DNA of 39,598 bases from a virus. Location: IMG/VR virus record IMGVR_UViG_3300044623_000126, positions 1-39,598 of that record. One strand, 5' to 3'. Shown here one piece after another: positions 7,804 through 17,065 of the stretch. How positions within the stretch are numbered: the first letter of the stretch is position 1; every line of letters begins with the position of its first letter. The translations under genes and the position numbers were made by a program. The notes under the pieces were generated by a model. It saw only the letters and a list, made by a program, of their open reading frames with translations. It ran no database searches and was not told the origin of the DNA.

Positions 7804-8790
7804 ATGTCTGTTCAACAGTCCGTACGCTCGTACTTAGGTATTGCTAAAGAAGCAACCCGCGGTACGGCAGTAGCACCAACCGACTTCATTCCAGTAATGA
7901 AGGACGCATTAAAGCCAGTGGACATTGTTGATCCACTTTATGACACAGGCTTGCGTGGCTCAAATGCTTTGAATTACAACTACATTCCAGGGCGTACACG
8001 CTCAACCGTAGATTTTGGTGGCGCAGTATTTGCAGACACCGTGGGTTACGGAATTGCAGGCCTTCTTGGTTCAGTAGCCACTACTGGCGCATCTGCACCA
8101 TACACTCACACAATCTCATTATTTAACAGCCTTGCATCAGGCGGAGATGTTCAGCCAATTTCTTACACATTGACTGACTTTTATGCCGTAGATGTTCGCT
8201 CATACCCTGGTTGCCAGTTCTCTGACTTCTCATTGAAGTTCAATGCAGACGGCATGCTTGAGTATGATGCAAAATCAACAGGTTGGGCTTCTGAAACTGT
8301 TTCAGATCCAACACCTACATTCTCAACAATCCTGCCTACACCAGTGTGGCGCGGTACTGTTTCTGTTGGTGGATCTGCGGTATCAACTGCTATGACTGGC
8401 AACATTGACATGAAGCGCCCTGCAACACCTATCTATGGCATCTCAAACACACAAGATCCATACCAGGTTTTCTTAGGCCCACTAGAAGTAACAGGCAAGA
8501 TTACATTTGTTATGGACAATGACAATCAATTGCTTAACTTCCTTAACAACTCACAGCCTGCTCTTGTATTTAACTGGGCTTATGGCGCTGGTGCTTCTGC
8601 GGTTCAGATCCAGGCAACTCTTACTAAGGGCGCTTACACCACTGGTGTGATTGAACGCGGTGAAGATTTTGTACAGGTATCCGTGGACATTAACGCTCAA
8701 TCAAACACAACTGATGCTGGTTCTTCAGGCGGCTTCTCACCTATCAAATGGGTGTTGCAGAACGCTAAGGCTTCAGGTACATACGCATAA
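7804..8790 (+). CDS. Major tail (tube) protein
   Basis: A 328-residue beta-rich protein with an N-terminal SVRSYLGIAKEATRGTAVAP segment, the usual opening of siphovirus major tail proteins, where it replaces a leader helix. It is followed by a strong terminator and then by the frameshifted chaperone genes, the canonical position of the tail-tube gene. It polymerises around the tape measure to form the tail tube. Confidence 0.85.
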   Translation: MSVQQSVRSYLGIAKEATRGTAVAPTDFIPVMKDALKPVDIVDPLYDTGLRGSNALNYNYIPGRTRSTVDFGGAVFADTVGYGIAGLLGSVATTGASAPYTHTISLFNSLASGGDVQPISYTLTDFYAVDVRSYPGCQFSDFSLKFNADGMLEYDAKSTGWASETVSDPTPTFSTILPTPVWRGTVSVGGSAVSTAMTGNIDMKRPATPIYGISNTQDPYQVFLGPLEVTGKITFVMDNDNQLLNFLNNSQPALVFNWAYGAGASAVQIQATLTKGAYTTGVIERGEDFVQVSVDINAQSNTTDAGSSGGFSPIKWVLQNAKASGTYA

Positions 8791-8803
8791 CTAGATCAGG
8801 GCG

Positions 8804-8860
8804 GCGGTGTGGTTGAGGGCGATTGCCTTCCCGCTCTCCCACACCGCTTGCTCTTTTTTT
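8804..8860 (+). terminator. Intrinsic terminator after tail-tube gene
   Basis: Nine-bp perfect stem GCGGTGTGG (8804-8812) and CCACACCGC (8839-8847), with an inner GGC-GATT-GCC hairpin in its 26-nt loop, then TTGCTC and seven T. It separates the abundant tail-tube message from the downstream tail genes. Confidence 0.85.
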
Positions 8861-8897
8861 AAGTATGATTTAGGAAGGCAAACTAATAGGAGGCAAC

Positions 8898-9442
8898 ATG
8901 TCTAAAGAAGTAACACTGCCATCAGGGGCAAAAGTAGTTCTTAAAGATCCATCAACTTTGCGCGTAAAAGATCGCAAAAATGTTATGCGCAGTGCAGATA
9001 ATGCAGTAGGTGGAGATCTTACAAAAGCACTTGCGTTAGGTGATGCACTTATTGCCATGCTCGTTGAGTCATGGTCATTTGATTTGATCCCGCCATCAAT
9101 CAAACTTGAGTCATTAGATGAACTAACAATGACTGATTATGATGCTTTGGTAGAACACACAAAAGACGCACAAAAGTATCTGTTCCCTAACCTGGCTGAA
9201 ACGCCACAGACAGAGGCAGACCCAAAAGCAATTGGCGAGAACTCCAACGCCTAAAATGGTTACTTCAGGGTGGGGAAAGGCATGAAGCCTTTTCCTATCC
9301 TGATGAGCAATGGTATTACTACCAAATGGCAGAGCGGTTTGGTTGGACACCTGAACAGGTAGATAACTTGCCCGCTAGTACGGCAGATTGGTTGATAGCA
9401 ATTGCTAGAACCGTTGATGAGGTGAAAACAGAAGGGTTATGA
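8898..9442 (+). CDS. Tail assembly chaperones G and G-T, produced by -1 frameshift
   Basis: The zero-frame product (8898-9254, 118 residues) starts at ATG after TAGGAGGCAAC. A second frame without its own start runs to TGA at 9440-9442. The heptamer C CCA AAA at 9221-9227 is a canonical -1 slippery site in the right phase. Slippage joins 8898-9227 to 9227-9442 and gives a 181-residue fusion whose tail contains WLLQGGERHEAFSYP and WTPEQVDNLP. This is the classical lambda G/GT arrangement between the tail-tube and tape-measure genes; both proteins coat the tape measure during tail assembly. Only frameshift efficiency is untested. Confidence 0.88.
9221..9227 (+). promoter_or_regulatory. -1 ribosomal frameshift slippery site CCCAAAA
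   Basis: X XXY YYZ form with zero-frame codons cca and aaa. After slipping one base back, reading continues agc aat tgg in the frame that is open up to 9442. A possible hairpin (GGAAAGGC with GCCTTTTCC, 9274-9296) lies about 46 bases downstream, further than usual for a stimulator. Confidence 0.85.
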
Positions 9443-9443
9443 A

Positions 9444-9914
9444 ATGGCTGAAATTGTCATCAAGAACCTTAAAGATGTTCTCGCCGCGATTGATGGCGCG
9501 GCTGAAAAGATTGAACAGGGCGCGCAATTAGGAATTATGCGTGTTGGTTTGGCCGTTGAACGCCAGGCAAAATTAAACTTTCAAGGCACACGCAGTTATG
9601 AAAAGCGTACAAGCAAAAATGGCAGACCCTATTTAGTTATTACGCCGCCAAAACATGTTGGTGGATCAGGCCCTAATACAGTTACAGGTAATTTAAAAAG
9701 ATCTATTAAAACTACTTACCGTGTTGGTTTAGGGCTTTACACCGCTGAAGTTGGGCCAACAATGATTTATGCCCGCCAGGTTGAAAAGGGCGGTGGAAAA
9801 TGGCCGCCAGGGGTAAAATACCCTTACTTAGAACCTGCGGCTTTAATGCTATTGCGAAGTGGCAAAATCAACAGGATCTTTACAACCGCTGTTAAAGAAA
9901 AATTGGGGAGTTAA
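9444..9914 (+). CDS. HK97 gp10-like tail/neck protein
   Basis: A 156-residue basic protein starting one base after the chaperone stop. It has an N-terminal helix, a central region with TPPKHVGGSGPNTVTGNLKR, and a C-terminus with YARQVEKGGGKWP and YPYLEPAA. The T-G-x-L-x-x-S and Y-A-x-x-x-E-x-G pattern is the hallmark of the gp10-like family, involved in joining or completing tails. Its location after the chaperones rather than before the tube is known in some actinophages. Confidence 0.72.
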   Translation: MAEIVIKNLKDVLAAIDGAAEKIEQGAQLGIMRVGLAVERQAKLNFQGTRSYEKRTSKNGRPYLVITPPKHVGGSGPNTVTGNLKRSIKTTYRVGLGLYTAEVGPTMIYARQVEKGGGKWPPGVKYPYLEPAALMLLRSGKINRIFTTAVKEKLGS

Positions 9915-9916
9915 TC

Positions 9917-12900
9917 ATGGCTGATCTAATTCCACCAATGCTCATTAAATTACAGGCTGATGTACAAGATCTAAAAGTAGGTTTAGCGCAAGCAGAAGGC
10001 GCTATTAAAGGGGTAGATAATTCTGTAAAAACAGCCTCCGCTGGCATGACTAATTTTGTTGGCAAGATTAAACAAATTGGCGCATCTCTTGGTATTGCTT
10101 TTGCAGGTACTCAAGTTTTGCAATTTGGTAGAGATGTAATACAACAAGCGCAAGAAGCAGAAGCGCAACAACAGCGTTTGTATCAATTGATGAAGGTTGG
10201 TACTGGCGCAACTGATGAGCAGATTGCCTCACTTAATGCTCAGGCTGAGGCATTAGAAAAAGTTGGTGTTGTAACAGGCGGCAACATCACGCAAACACAA
10301 TCACAGTTGGCAACATTTAATTTGCAAACTGAAACAATCAAAACTTTGACTCCTGCAATTCTTGATTATGTAACCGCTGAAAAAGGCGCGGCGGCTGGTG
10401 CTGATGAGTTCAAGCAAATGACAAACGGATTGGCACAAGCGCTTAACGGTAACTTTGGTTCACTTACTAGAGTGGGTTTTGTAATTGATGAAAATACTAA
10501 AAAAACTATCTCATCAGGAACAGAGTCACAACGCGCCGCGGCTATTGTTGAGGTACTTAATTCAACATACAAAGACTTTAACAAGGAATTAAGAAACACA
10601 CCTGAAGGCCGCATGCAGGTGCTTAGAAATGATTTTGACAAACTAAAAGAAGATCTAGGTAAAAAATTATTACCCGCTCTTAAAATAGTTACAGATTTTT
10701 TAACTGATCAACTTATTCCTGGCTTGCGTACTTTTGGAACATTTCTTAAAAACAATTCAACAGTTATTATTACATTGACTGGTGCAATTCTAGGAGGCGT
10801 TGTTGCTTACAAGGCTTATCTAGCAATTCAAAAATTAGTTCTTATTACAACTACTGTTATGAAAGTTGCGCAAGTTCTTTTTACAGGAGCAACGCTTGCT
10901 TCTATTGCATCTACTAATGGACTTGCCGCATCAATGCTTGCACTCAATGCGGCCATGCGTAATAACCCAATTGGCATAATTGTTACTGCTATTGGTTTGC
11001 TTGTTGCAGGATTTGTTGTTGCGTACAAAAAGAGCGAAACATTTAGAAATGGCGTAGCCGTTGTTGCTAAGGCTGTTCTTGGTTATGTAGCCTTTATGAT
11101 CCGCGCATGGGGTGAAATGATCACCATTATTATGAAAGTCATTACAGGCCCAATGAGATTGTTCTTAGGTGTCATGTCTAAACTTCCTGGCGTTGGCGGT
11201 GCGGCTAAAGAAGGACTTAAATTAGTCAATGGCGCAATTGAAGGCGTAGGAAACTTTGCTGAAAAAACTGCATCTAAAATTGAAGGACTTAAAGCCAAAG
11301 TAGATAGTTTTACAGCCGCGGCTAACAAATCTTCTAAAGTCACTAAAGACATAAAAGATAAAACAGATCCTACAAAAAATGACACTGGCCCAACAGGGGG
11401 GCTTGATGAAAAACAAAAAAAGAAACTTGAAGGCTACAAAAAAGATGTAGCAAAAATTTACAAAGACATGAATGAGGCTATTGCTGACGCGCAAGAAAAA
11501 GCGCAAGAGGTATTAGACAGACGCAATGAAGTTATGTTCAAGGCTCATAAAGATTATGATGAAAAAGTTGCTGAACTTAACAAGCGTTTTAGAGAAGCCA
11601 ATGAGGAAGCAGATAAGCGTTTTGCAGAGGCTAAGGCTGATGCACAAAAGCGCAGAGATAAGGCTGAAACAGAAGCGTACAAGCGCAACAAAGAAGCACT
11701 TGAAGGCATTGAAAAAGATTATGCTGAAAAGAAAGCAGATCTTCTTAAAGCCAACAATGAAAGACTTGATGACATACGCAAAAAGGCCGCGGATAAAACC
11801 GCTGACTTAACTAAAGCCGCGGCTGAAAAGCAAGCAAACATTATTCAACAGGGTGTAGATCGTTTGCGTAACGCTTTTGCATCTAAGACTGGTTTTGATT
11901 TAGGTGAAGCATTTAAGGGCGGTGCGGATAGCGCTGACAAACTTCTTGCTGATCTCAAAACAAAATTAGCCGCGGCAAAAGAATTACAGGCTAACGCCGC
12001 AAAACTTGCTGGCATGGGTTACAGCCAGGTATTTATTGAGGAAGTTGTTAAGCAAGGCCCTGAAGCGGGTAATAAGATTGCTGAAGCGCTCAAGGCCGCA
12101 TCTCCTGAAGCAACCACTGAATTACAAGAACTTTATTACGGCCTAGAAGATGTTTCTAAAAATGGCTTAAATGATCTTGCTAAGCAAATGAGTACATCTA
12201 CCAGTTTTGCAACTGAAGAAATGATGAACGCTTACAACCAGGTTGCTATTGATCTCAAAGAGTCTTTGGCAGAAGTCAATTCTCAAATGAATGAGGCCCT
12301 GGCTGAGTCTAATAAGGCTTACGCAGAGGCAATTGCTGAAGCGGAAAAGGATCGCACTGAAAAAATTGCGTCCGCTAACAAGGCTCTTACAGAGGCTTTG
12401 GCTGACTCAAAGGTTGCCTATGATGAAGCATTGGCAGACGCTACAAAGGCTCTCACAGAGGCTAGGGAGCGCGCACAAAAAGATCTGAGTGAAGGACTTG
12501 CGGAGGCTCAGAAAACGCTTCAGGAGGCTCTCCTAGAGGCTCAGAAGGACTATGAAAAGGCTATTGATGAAATCAATAAGTCCACAATGAAAAAAATTGC
12601 AGAATTACAGGCTAAGTTAAGAGAAGTTGCGGCTCTTATGGCGGCTTTAAGTGCGGCTTCTGCGGCGGCGGCTTTGGCTTCAGCCCCTAAATTCACGCCA
12701 ATTATTGCTTCAACAACTCCTGGCAGTGGTGGCAGTACAACCTCAACTTCAACGCAAACAAACATTAGTAATACTTTTGTGGCTACTAAAGTTGATGCTT
12801 CAGATGTTCACCTTGCAACTCTGAGCGCAATTAAATACGGCCAGGCAGTTACAGTTCCAACGCAATCAGTAAACACAACAACGCTTGCTGGCATCATGGC

Positions 12901-12970
12901 CGCTAGTGGCGTTAAAAGTGTTACACCTTCAACAGCAAAATCATTAAGCGCTAATTTGAGGGATAGGTAA
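9917..12970 (+). CDS. Tape measure protein
   Basis: At 1017 residues the longest gene. An alpha-helical start is followed by a helical region with NLQTETI and NGLAQAL, then several long hydrophobic segments (residues ~285-440, e.g. IIVTAIGLLVAGFVVAYKK), and then long charged coiled coils. Residues ~510-640 and ~775-890 are near-regular Ala/Glu/Lys heptad-like repeats. The protein spans the tail tube lumen and sets its length; hydrophobic segments probably enter the membrane at DNA injection. At roughly 0.15 nm per residue it would suit a tail of about 150 nm. No separate peptidase domain was seen. Confidence 0.92.
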   Translation: MADLIPPMLIKLQADVQDLKVGLAQAEGAIKGVDNSVKTASAGMTNFVGKIKQIGASLGIAFAGTQVLQFGRDVIQQAQEAEAQQQRLYQLMKVGTGATDEQIASLNAQAEALEKVGVVTGGNITQTQSQLATFNLQTETIKTLTPAILDYVTAEKGAAAGADEFKQMTNGLAQALNGNFGSLTRVGFVIDENTKKTISSGTESQRAAAIVEVLNSTYKDFNKELRNTPEGRMQVLRNDFDKLKEDLGKKLLPALKIVTDFLTDQLIPGLRTFGTFLKNNSTVIITLTGAILGGVVAYKAYLAIQKLVLITTTVMKVAQVLFTGATLASIASTNGLAASMLALNAAMRNNPIGIIVTAIGLLVAGFVVAYKKSETFRNGVAVVAKAVLGYVAFMIRAWGEMITIIMKVITGPMRLFLGVMSKLPGVGGAAKEGLKLVNGAIEGVGNFAEKTASKIEGLKAKVDSFTAAANKSSKVTKDIKDKTDPTKNDTGPTGGLDEKQKKKLEGYKKDVAKIYKDMNEAIADAQEKAQEVLDRRNEVMFKAHKDYDEKVAELNKRFREANEEADKRFAEAKADAQKRRDKAETEAYKRNKEALEGIEKDYAEKKADLLKANNERLDDIRKKAADKTADLTKAAAEKQANIIQQGVDRLRNAFASKTGFDLGEAFKGGADSADKLLADLKTKLAAAKELQANAAKLAGMGYSQVFIEEVVKQGPEAGNKIAEALKAASPEATTELQELYYGLEDVSKNGLNDLAKQMSTSTSFATEEMMNAYNQVAIDLKESLAEVNSQMNEALAESNKAYAEAIAEAEKDRTEKIASANKALTEALADSKVAYDEALADATKALTEARERAQKDLSEGLAEAQKTLQEALLEAQKDYEKAIDEINKSTMKKIAELQAKLREVAALMAALSAASAAAALASAPKFTPIIASTTPGSGGSTTSTSTQTNISNTFVATKVDASDVHLATLSAIKYGQAVTVPTQSVNTTTLAGIMAASGVKSVTPSTAKSLSANLRDR

Positions 12971-13833
12971 TGACTACATTAACGCAAGTTTATTCATTTT
13001 CATTTAACAATCAAACATTTGGCGGCGCTGGTTCTCCCTATCAAATTCTCAGTGTTGATGGCCTTGAGTCTTTGCCTGGTGTGCGTAATCAAGATGATAA
13101 CCGCGGTTATGCAGATGGTATGTTTTCAGGCCGTGACTTTTTAGCGGGCAGAAACATCTCTATAATTTTTAATACATTTGGAACTCCTGGCGGGGCTTCT
13201 GCTCAAACAAATTTCAACACAATCCAAAGCGTTCTTTTGCCTCAAACCCAGGGAACAACACCGCTTTATTTTAAGTTTCCCAACAGTCCTACATCTGAGC
13301 AATTTGTAAACGCCCGTGTTCGCGCTTTGCGTACAAGCGTAGATCCAAATTACACTTATGGATACATTACAAGCCAGGTAGATTTCTTTTGCCCTGATCC
13401 TAATTACTATAACAACTCAAACCAAAGCGCTGTTATGGCTGTTTTAGATCCTGTTGGCCGTACCTATAATCGCATCTATAACTTGCTTTATGGCAACAGC
13501 ACTAACTCAATTCAAACCACAATTTCTAACATTGGGTGGGCTACTACATACCCAACAATTACTTTAGTTGGCCCTATCATTGATCCAATTTTAGGCAATG
13601 TAACAACAAACAATTACTTAAATTTCACCGTTACATTGAACTCAGCGCAAACGCTTGTTGTAGATTTATACAATAAACTGGTCACATTGAATGGGCAACC
13701 TGCCCGTAATTTATTAACATCAGGAACTTGGTTTGCCGCACCACCTGGCAACTCAACATTTTCTTTGTACGGTACAGGAACAGCGGCAAATGTTACAGTG
13801 GCTACGGTAACATGGAACTCTGCATACATTTAG
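12970..13833 (+). CDS. Distal tail (Dit-like) protein
   Basis: A 287-residue beta-rich protein whose ATG overlaps the tape-measure stop (TAATG). The first half has a GVRNQDDNRGYADGMF loop and a GRNISIIFNTFG strand, the shape of the N-terminal ring domain of siphovirus distal tail proteins. The second half (from ~residue 160) is a beta-sandwich with PTITLVGPI and NYLNFTVTL, like the galectin-type C-terminal domain of Dit. Position after the tape measure is canonical. It forms the hub connecting tube and fibres. Confidence 0.78.
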   Translation: MTTLTQVYSFSFNNQTFGGAGSPYQILSVDGLESLPGVRNQDDNRGYADGMFSGRDFLAGRNISIIFNTFGTPGGASAQTNFNTIQSVLLPQTQGTTPLYFKFPNSPTSEQFVNARVRALRTSVDPNYTYGYITSQVDFFCPDPNYYNNSNQSAVMAVLDPVGRTYNRIYNLLYGNSTNSIQTTISNIGWATTYPTITLVGPIIDPILGNVTTNNYLNFTVTLNSAQTLVVDLYNKLVTLNGQPARNLLTSGTWFAAPPGNSTFSLYGTGTAANVTVATVTWNSAYI

Positions 13834-13841
13834 GAGCATAA

Positions 13842-14522
13842 ATGGCACTACGCACACCGCCCAGTTGGTTACAAAACGGATCTCACCCTGCGGAAAATGA
13901 CCGTTTATCAATGCAGGCTATTTGGGCAACAACGGGCATTGTTAATTCTACTTCTTTACTTGTTACTGCTAATTCACCTTTAGGTATGAGCGTTCTTGTT
14001 GAAGATGGCTGGTGTGTGATTGTTGGTGACTATCAAGCAAACATGGGTGTTTACACTGTTTACAATGATGCAACTGTTACGCTAACAATTGCAACCGCAG
14101 ATCCAACTAATCCACGCATTGACCGCGTTGTAGCAACTGTTCAAGATAGTTATTACACAGGATCGGCTGATGATGTAATTTTTCAAGTTCTAACAGGTAC
14201 ACCTTCAGGTTCACCCGTAGCACCTGCCACTCCTACCAACTCAATTTCTTTAGCAACCGTGACTGTTGGCGCTGGCGTTGGTCAGATCAATAGCGGAAAC
14301 ATTACAGATACCCGCGTTCTCACAACAACCAACATGCCTATTGGTGACATAACGGCGGTTAATGCTGGTACAGGTTTAACGGGTGGCGGATCTACTGGAT
14401 CAGTAACGCTTGCAATTGATGGCAATGCTACAATTTCTGCACAAGATTTTATTGCAAACATTCCTAATGGGATTGGTTCAGTAAATGATTATTCAACCTT
14501 ACTAATGATGGGAGCGTTGTAA
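13842..14522 (+). CDS. Baseplate/tail-fibre protein
   Basis: A 226-residue protein preceded by TAGGAGCATAA. The N-terminal 120 residues contain VLVEDGWCVIVGDYQ and NPRIDRVVATVQDSYY, a pattern of upper-baseplate and minor tail proteins. The C-terminal part has NAGTGLTGGGSTGSVTLAID, a short fibre-repeat motif common in receptor-binding tail fibres. It probably trimerises at the tail tip. The exact role is inferred. Confidence 0.68.
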   Translation: MALRTPPSWLQNGSHPAENDRLSMQAIWATTGIVNSTSLLVTANSPLGMSVLVEDGWCVIVGDYQANMGVYTVYNDATVTLTIATADPTNPRIDRVVATVQDSYYTGSADDVIFQVLTGTPSGSPVAPATPTNSISLATVTVGAGVGQINSGNITDTRVLTTTNMPIGDITAVNAGTGLTGGGSTGSVTLAIDGNATISAQDFIANIPNGIGSVNDYSTLLMMGAL

Positions 14523-14525
14523 AAA

Positions 14526-14831
14526 ATGGCAACGACAACAAGCGTATTATTCAGAGGTGCGGCAACAACTAACACCGCAACAACACTTTATACAGTGCCT
14601 TCTTCAACAACCACTGTTGTAACAAACATTGTGGCAACTAACACTTCTGCTTCTTCACAGACTTTTACTTTGGCTCTTAATGGAACAGCGCTTGCAACAG
14701 CGGTTACAGTTGCGGCTAACTCATCTTCATTTATTGATCTCAAGCAGGTTTTGGTAGCAACCAACACAATCACAGGTGGCGCTTCTGCAACTTCTGTAAA
14801 CCTTCACATCAGTGGCGTTCAGATTTCCTAA
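14526..14831 (+). CDS. Small Thr/Ala-rich beta protein (fibre accessory)
   Basis: A 101-residue protein, almost all Thr, Ala, Ser, Val, with TTLYTVPSSTTTVVTNI and NTSASSQTFTLALNG. It is clearly similar to the 110-residue protein at 33950-34282 (shared TTLYTVP core, then strand pattern). The compact beta-sandwich look suggests a capping or decoration domain of fibres. It lies between two fibre genes. No named family. Confidence 0.65.
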   Translation: MATTTSVLFRGAATTNTATTLYTVPSSTTTVVTNIVATNTSASSQTFTLALNGTALATAVTVAANSSSFIDLKQVLVATNTITGGASATSVNLHISGVQIS

Positions 14832-14843
14832 AGGAGAATAATC

Positions 14844-15644
14844 ATGGCTATTCAGACAATTCCTGCGCCTGGTGCTGGCGTAACACAAAAAGTTCAAGAA
14901 TTTACAAGCACTGGTTCATTTGTTACACCTTCTAATGTCACAGCCGTTGAAGTATTTTTAGTTGCAGGCGGTGGTGGCGGTGGCAGTTCAAACGCTTCCG
15001 TTTCAGGCGGTGGCGGTGGTGGTGGCGGCGTTCTTTCTCGCACATTAACAGTAGTTGCTGGAACAACTTACACAGTTACTATTGGCGGTGGCGGTAATGG
15101 TGGTGCTGGAAATGGTAGTGCTAATAATGGTGCAAACGGTAGCAACTCAACTTTTGGTGCTTTATTAACTGCAATTGGCGGTGGTGGCGGTGCTACTGGA
15201 ACTACCACAGGACTTAATGGCGGTTGCGGTGGTGGTGGTGGTGGACTTAACAACGCACAAAGCGGTGGCGGTGGCGGTGCTGGTCAAAGTGGTTACGGCG
15301 TAGCAACAGCAGCAGGTGCAATTATTGTGGGCGGTAATGGCTCACAAGGCGGTGCTGGCGGTGTCGGTACCAACACAACTTCAACAATTGTTAATAACAT
15401 TGGTGGCGTAGGAATTTTAGGTTTTGGTGGCGGTGGCGGTGGTGGTGGCGCAGACTCAAACGCATCACGCACTTATGGGCCGGGCGCAAGTGGTGGTGGC
15501 GGTCTTGGTAGAGGTACTGGAACTGGTGAGTCAGGAGCGGCTAATACTGGTGGCGGCGGTGCTGGCAATTCCGCACAAGCAATTACTAACAATGCAGGTG
15601 GCAACGGTGGTTCAGGTTATTGCCGTGTTACCTATTGGTCATAA
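14844..15644 (+). CDS. Glycine-rich tail-tip adhesin-like protein
   Basis: A 266-residue protein preceded by AAGGAGAATAATC. After ~45 residues (FTSTGSFVTPSNVTAVEVFLV) it becomes extremely Gly-rich, with runs of four to eight glycines separated by short Ser/Thr/Asn/Ala stretches, and ends GGSGYCRVTYW. This matches the phage glycine-rich domain, where polyglycine-II helices pack into a sandwich that displays variable loops for receptor binding. The Gly runs are encoded by GGT/GGC repeats, which makes the region prone to recombination or slippage. It probably contacts the host surface. Confidence 0.75.
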   Translation: MAIQTIPAPGAGVTQKVQEFTSTGSFVTPSNVTAVEVFLVAGGGGGGSSNASVSGGGGGGGGVLSRTLTVVAGTTYTVTIGGGGNGGAGNGSANNGANGSNSTFGALLTAIGGGGGATGTTTGLNGGCGGGGGGLNNAQSGGGGGAGQSGYGVATAAGAIIVGGNGSQGGAGGVGTNTTSTIVNNIGGVGILGFGGGGGGGGADSNASRTYGPGASGGGGLGRGTGTGESGAANTGGGGAGNSAQAITNNAGGNGGSGYCRVTYWS

Positions 15645-15654
15645 GGGGAATAAA

Positions 15655-15948
15655 ATGTCTGAACAACACTATGTATTTCTAAAAAATAATGTCGTAGAAC
15701 AAATTGCTGTTTTTGCTTCTAAAGATGAAGAACTTGCTGATGCAGTAGCAATTGAACACGGTTATGATGATGCTGTATGGGTAGGAGAAAATACTCCTGT
15801 TGTTTTTTCATCTTACAATGGAAAAACATTTACTGAACCTACTCTTGATTATCTTTACGAGCGTGGTATTTCAAATGAAAATACTGCCATGCAAGAAGCA
15901 AGAGTTGCGGCAATGGAAGCGGCAAAGGCTACTGAAACAGTAGAGTAA
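15655..15948 (+). CDS. Small tail-region protein
   Basis: ATG at 15655 after AAGGGGAATAAA gives 97 residues (MSEQHYVFLKNNVVEQIAVF). The frame is also open upstream, inside the Gly-rich gene, but the ribosome site decides for 15655. The N-terminal half is a small alpha/beta domain of the kind found after fibre genes; the last 30 residues are a charged helix. Function unknown, probably a fibre chaperone or minor tail protein. Confidence 0.7.
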   Translation: MSEQHYVFLKNNVVEQIAVFASKDEELADAVAIEHGYDDAVWVGENTPVVFSSYNGKTFTEPTLDYLYERGISNENTAMQEARVAAMEAAKATETVE

Positions 15949-15952
15949 CGGT

Positions 15953-17065
15953 ATGGCTACAACCTACCGTTATCTGTTTGTGGATCTACTCAGCAATACA
16001 ATTATTGCTGAGTTACCACTAACAGGCGTTGGCTTTACGCAACAGTTAAATCAGGCTGGCACTTTTCAAGGACACTTGCTTTTATCAGGCGTAAACGCTA
16101 ATCAATTCAATGTTGATCTTTCAACCATTCCTGCTTTTTGCGGCATTTATGTAGATCGTGATGGCATTTTGGTGTGGGGTGGAGTTATTTGGGGGCGTTC
16201 ATACAACAGCATGTCACAGACCCTTACATTTAGTGCGCAAGAATGGATTTCATACTTTGATCATAGGCGCGTAACTCAAGATGTTGAATTTACAAACATT
16301 GATCAGTTAGTAATTGCCAAAACTCTTATTGAAGATGCGCAAAATGCAACCTATGGTGACATTGGCGTTGGCTATAACAGCGCAGGACAAACAACATCAG
16401 GCGTTTTAGTAAGCCGTACTTATTACAATTATGAATTTAAGAATGTCTTTCAAGCCATTCAAGATCTTAGCCGTCAAGCAGATGGATTTGATTTTGCTAT
16501 TGATGTTGAGTATGACATTAGTACAGGTTTGCCTTCTAAAAATTTCAATACTTATTTCCCACGCTCAGGAGAAATTTATAGCCCTGGCAATCTCAACACA
16601 CCAGTATTTATTTTTCCTGCGGGAAACATTGTTGAGTATGAATACCCTGAAGATGGTTCAGTTGTAGCCAATACCGTTTACGCATTAGGCGCTGGATCTA
16701 ATGAAGGTAAGCAAATTGCAACAGGGCAAGACACTGCAAAATTTGCAGAAGGTTGGGCATTACTAGAAACAACTTCTAATTATTCAGACATTACAGATCA
16801 GACAGTGTTGCAAGAGTTAGCAGATGCACAAGCAATTGCAACTTCTTATCCGCCTGTTGTGCTTAAAGTGGTAGTGCCTGCATTTGTTGATCCTGTATTT
16901 GGTACTTATGCCGTAGGTGATGACACCCGCATCATCATTACAGATAGCCGTTTTCCTAATACCCTTGATGAGATTTACCGCATTGTTGGCCTTACAGTTC
17001 AACCAGGAGAAGATGGCCCTGAACGCGTAACATTGACTCTTGCGCAAGGAGCAGGAGAAGCATAA
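15953..17065 (+). CDS. Tail hub / tail-associated baseplate protein (gp37-like of actinophages)
   Basis: A 370-residue protein, ATG five bases after the previous stop. Features such as LLLSGVNANQFNVDLSTIP, GVIWGRSYNSMSQTLTF, VFQAIQDLSRQADGFDF and EYPEDGSVVANTVYALG match the phage hub fold (Siphovirus gp37-like family) found in actinophages, related to gpJ/Tal hub domains. It closes the tail tip and opens for the tape measure and DNA. It normally sits directly after the Dit gene; here four fibre genes are inserted between them. Confidence 0.75.
   Translation: MATTYRYLFVDLLSNTIIAELPLTGVGFTQQLNQAGTFQGHLLLSGVNANQFNVDLSTIPAFCGIYVDRDGILVWGGVIWGRSYNSMSQTLTFSAQEWISYFDHRRVTQDVEFTNIDQLVIAKTLIEDAQNATYGDIGVGYNSAGQTTSGVLVSRTYYNYEFKNVFQAIQDLSRQADGFDFAIDVEYDISTGLPSKNFNTYFPRSGEIYSPGNLNTPVFIFPAGNIVEYEYPEDGSVVANTVYALGAGSNEGKQIATGQDTAKFAEGWALLETTSNYSDITDQTVLQELADAQAIATSYPPVVLKVVVPAFVDPVFGTYAVGDDTRIIITDSRFPNTLDEIYRIVGLTVQPGEDGPERVTLTLAQGAGEA

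Noticed and set aside
9274-9296. Hairpin as frameshift stimulator
   Set aside because: About 46 bases beyond the slippery site, while stimulators usually sit 5-10 bases away; kept only as a remark.
11526-11810. Lys/Arg-rich ORF inside the tape measure gene
   Set aside because: Frame shadow of the charged coiled coil; same for 12291-12488.
15068-15253. Minus-strand Pro-rich ORF
   Set aside because: It is the complement of the glycine-codon repeats of the adhesin gene and has no ribosome site.
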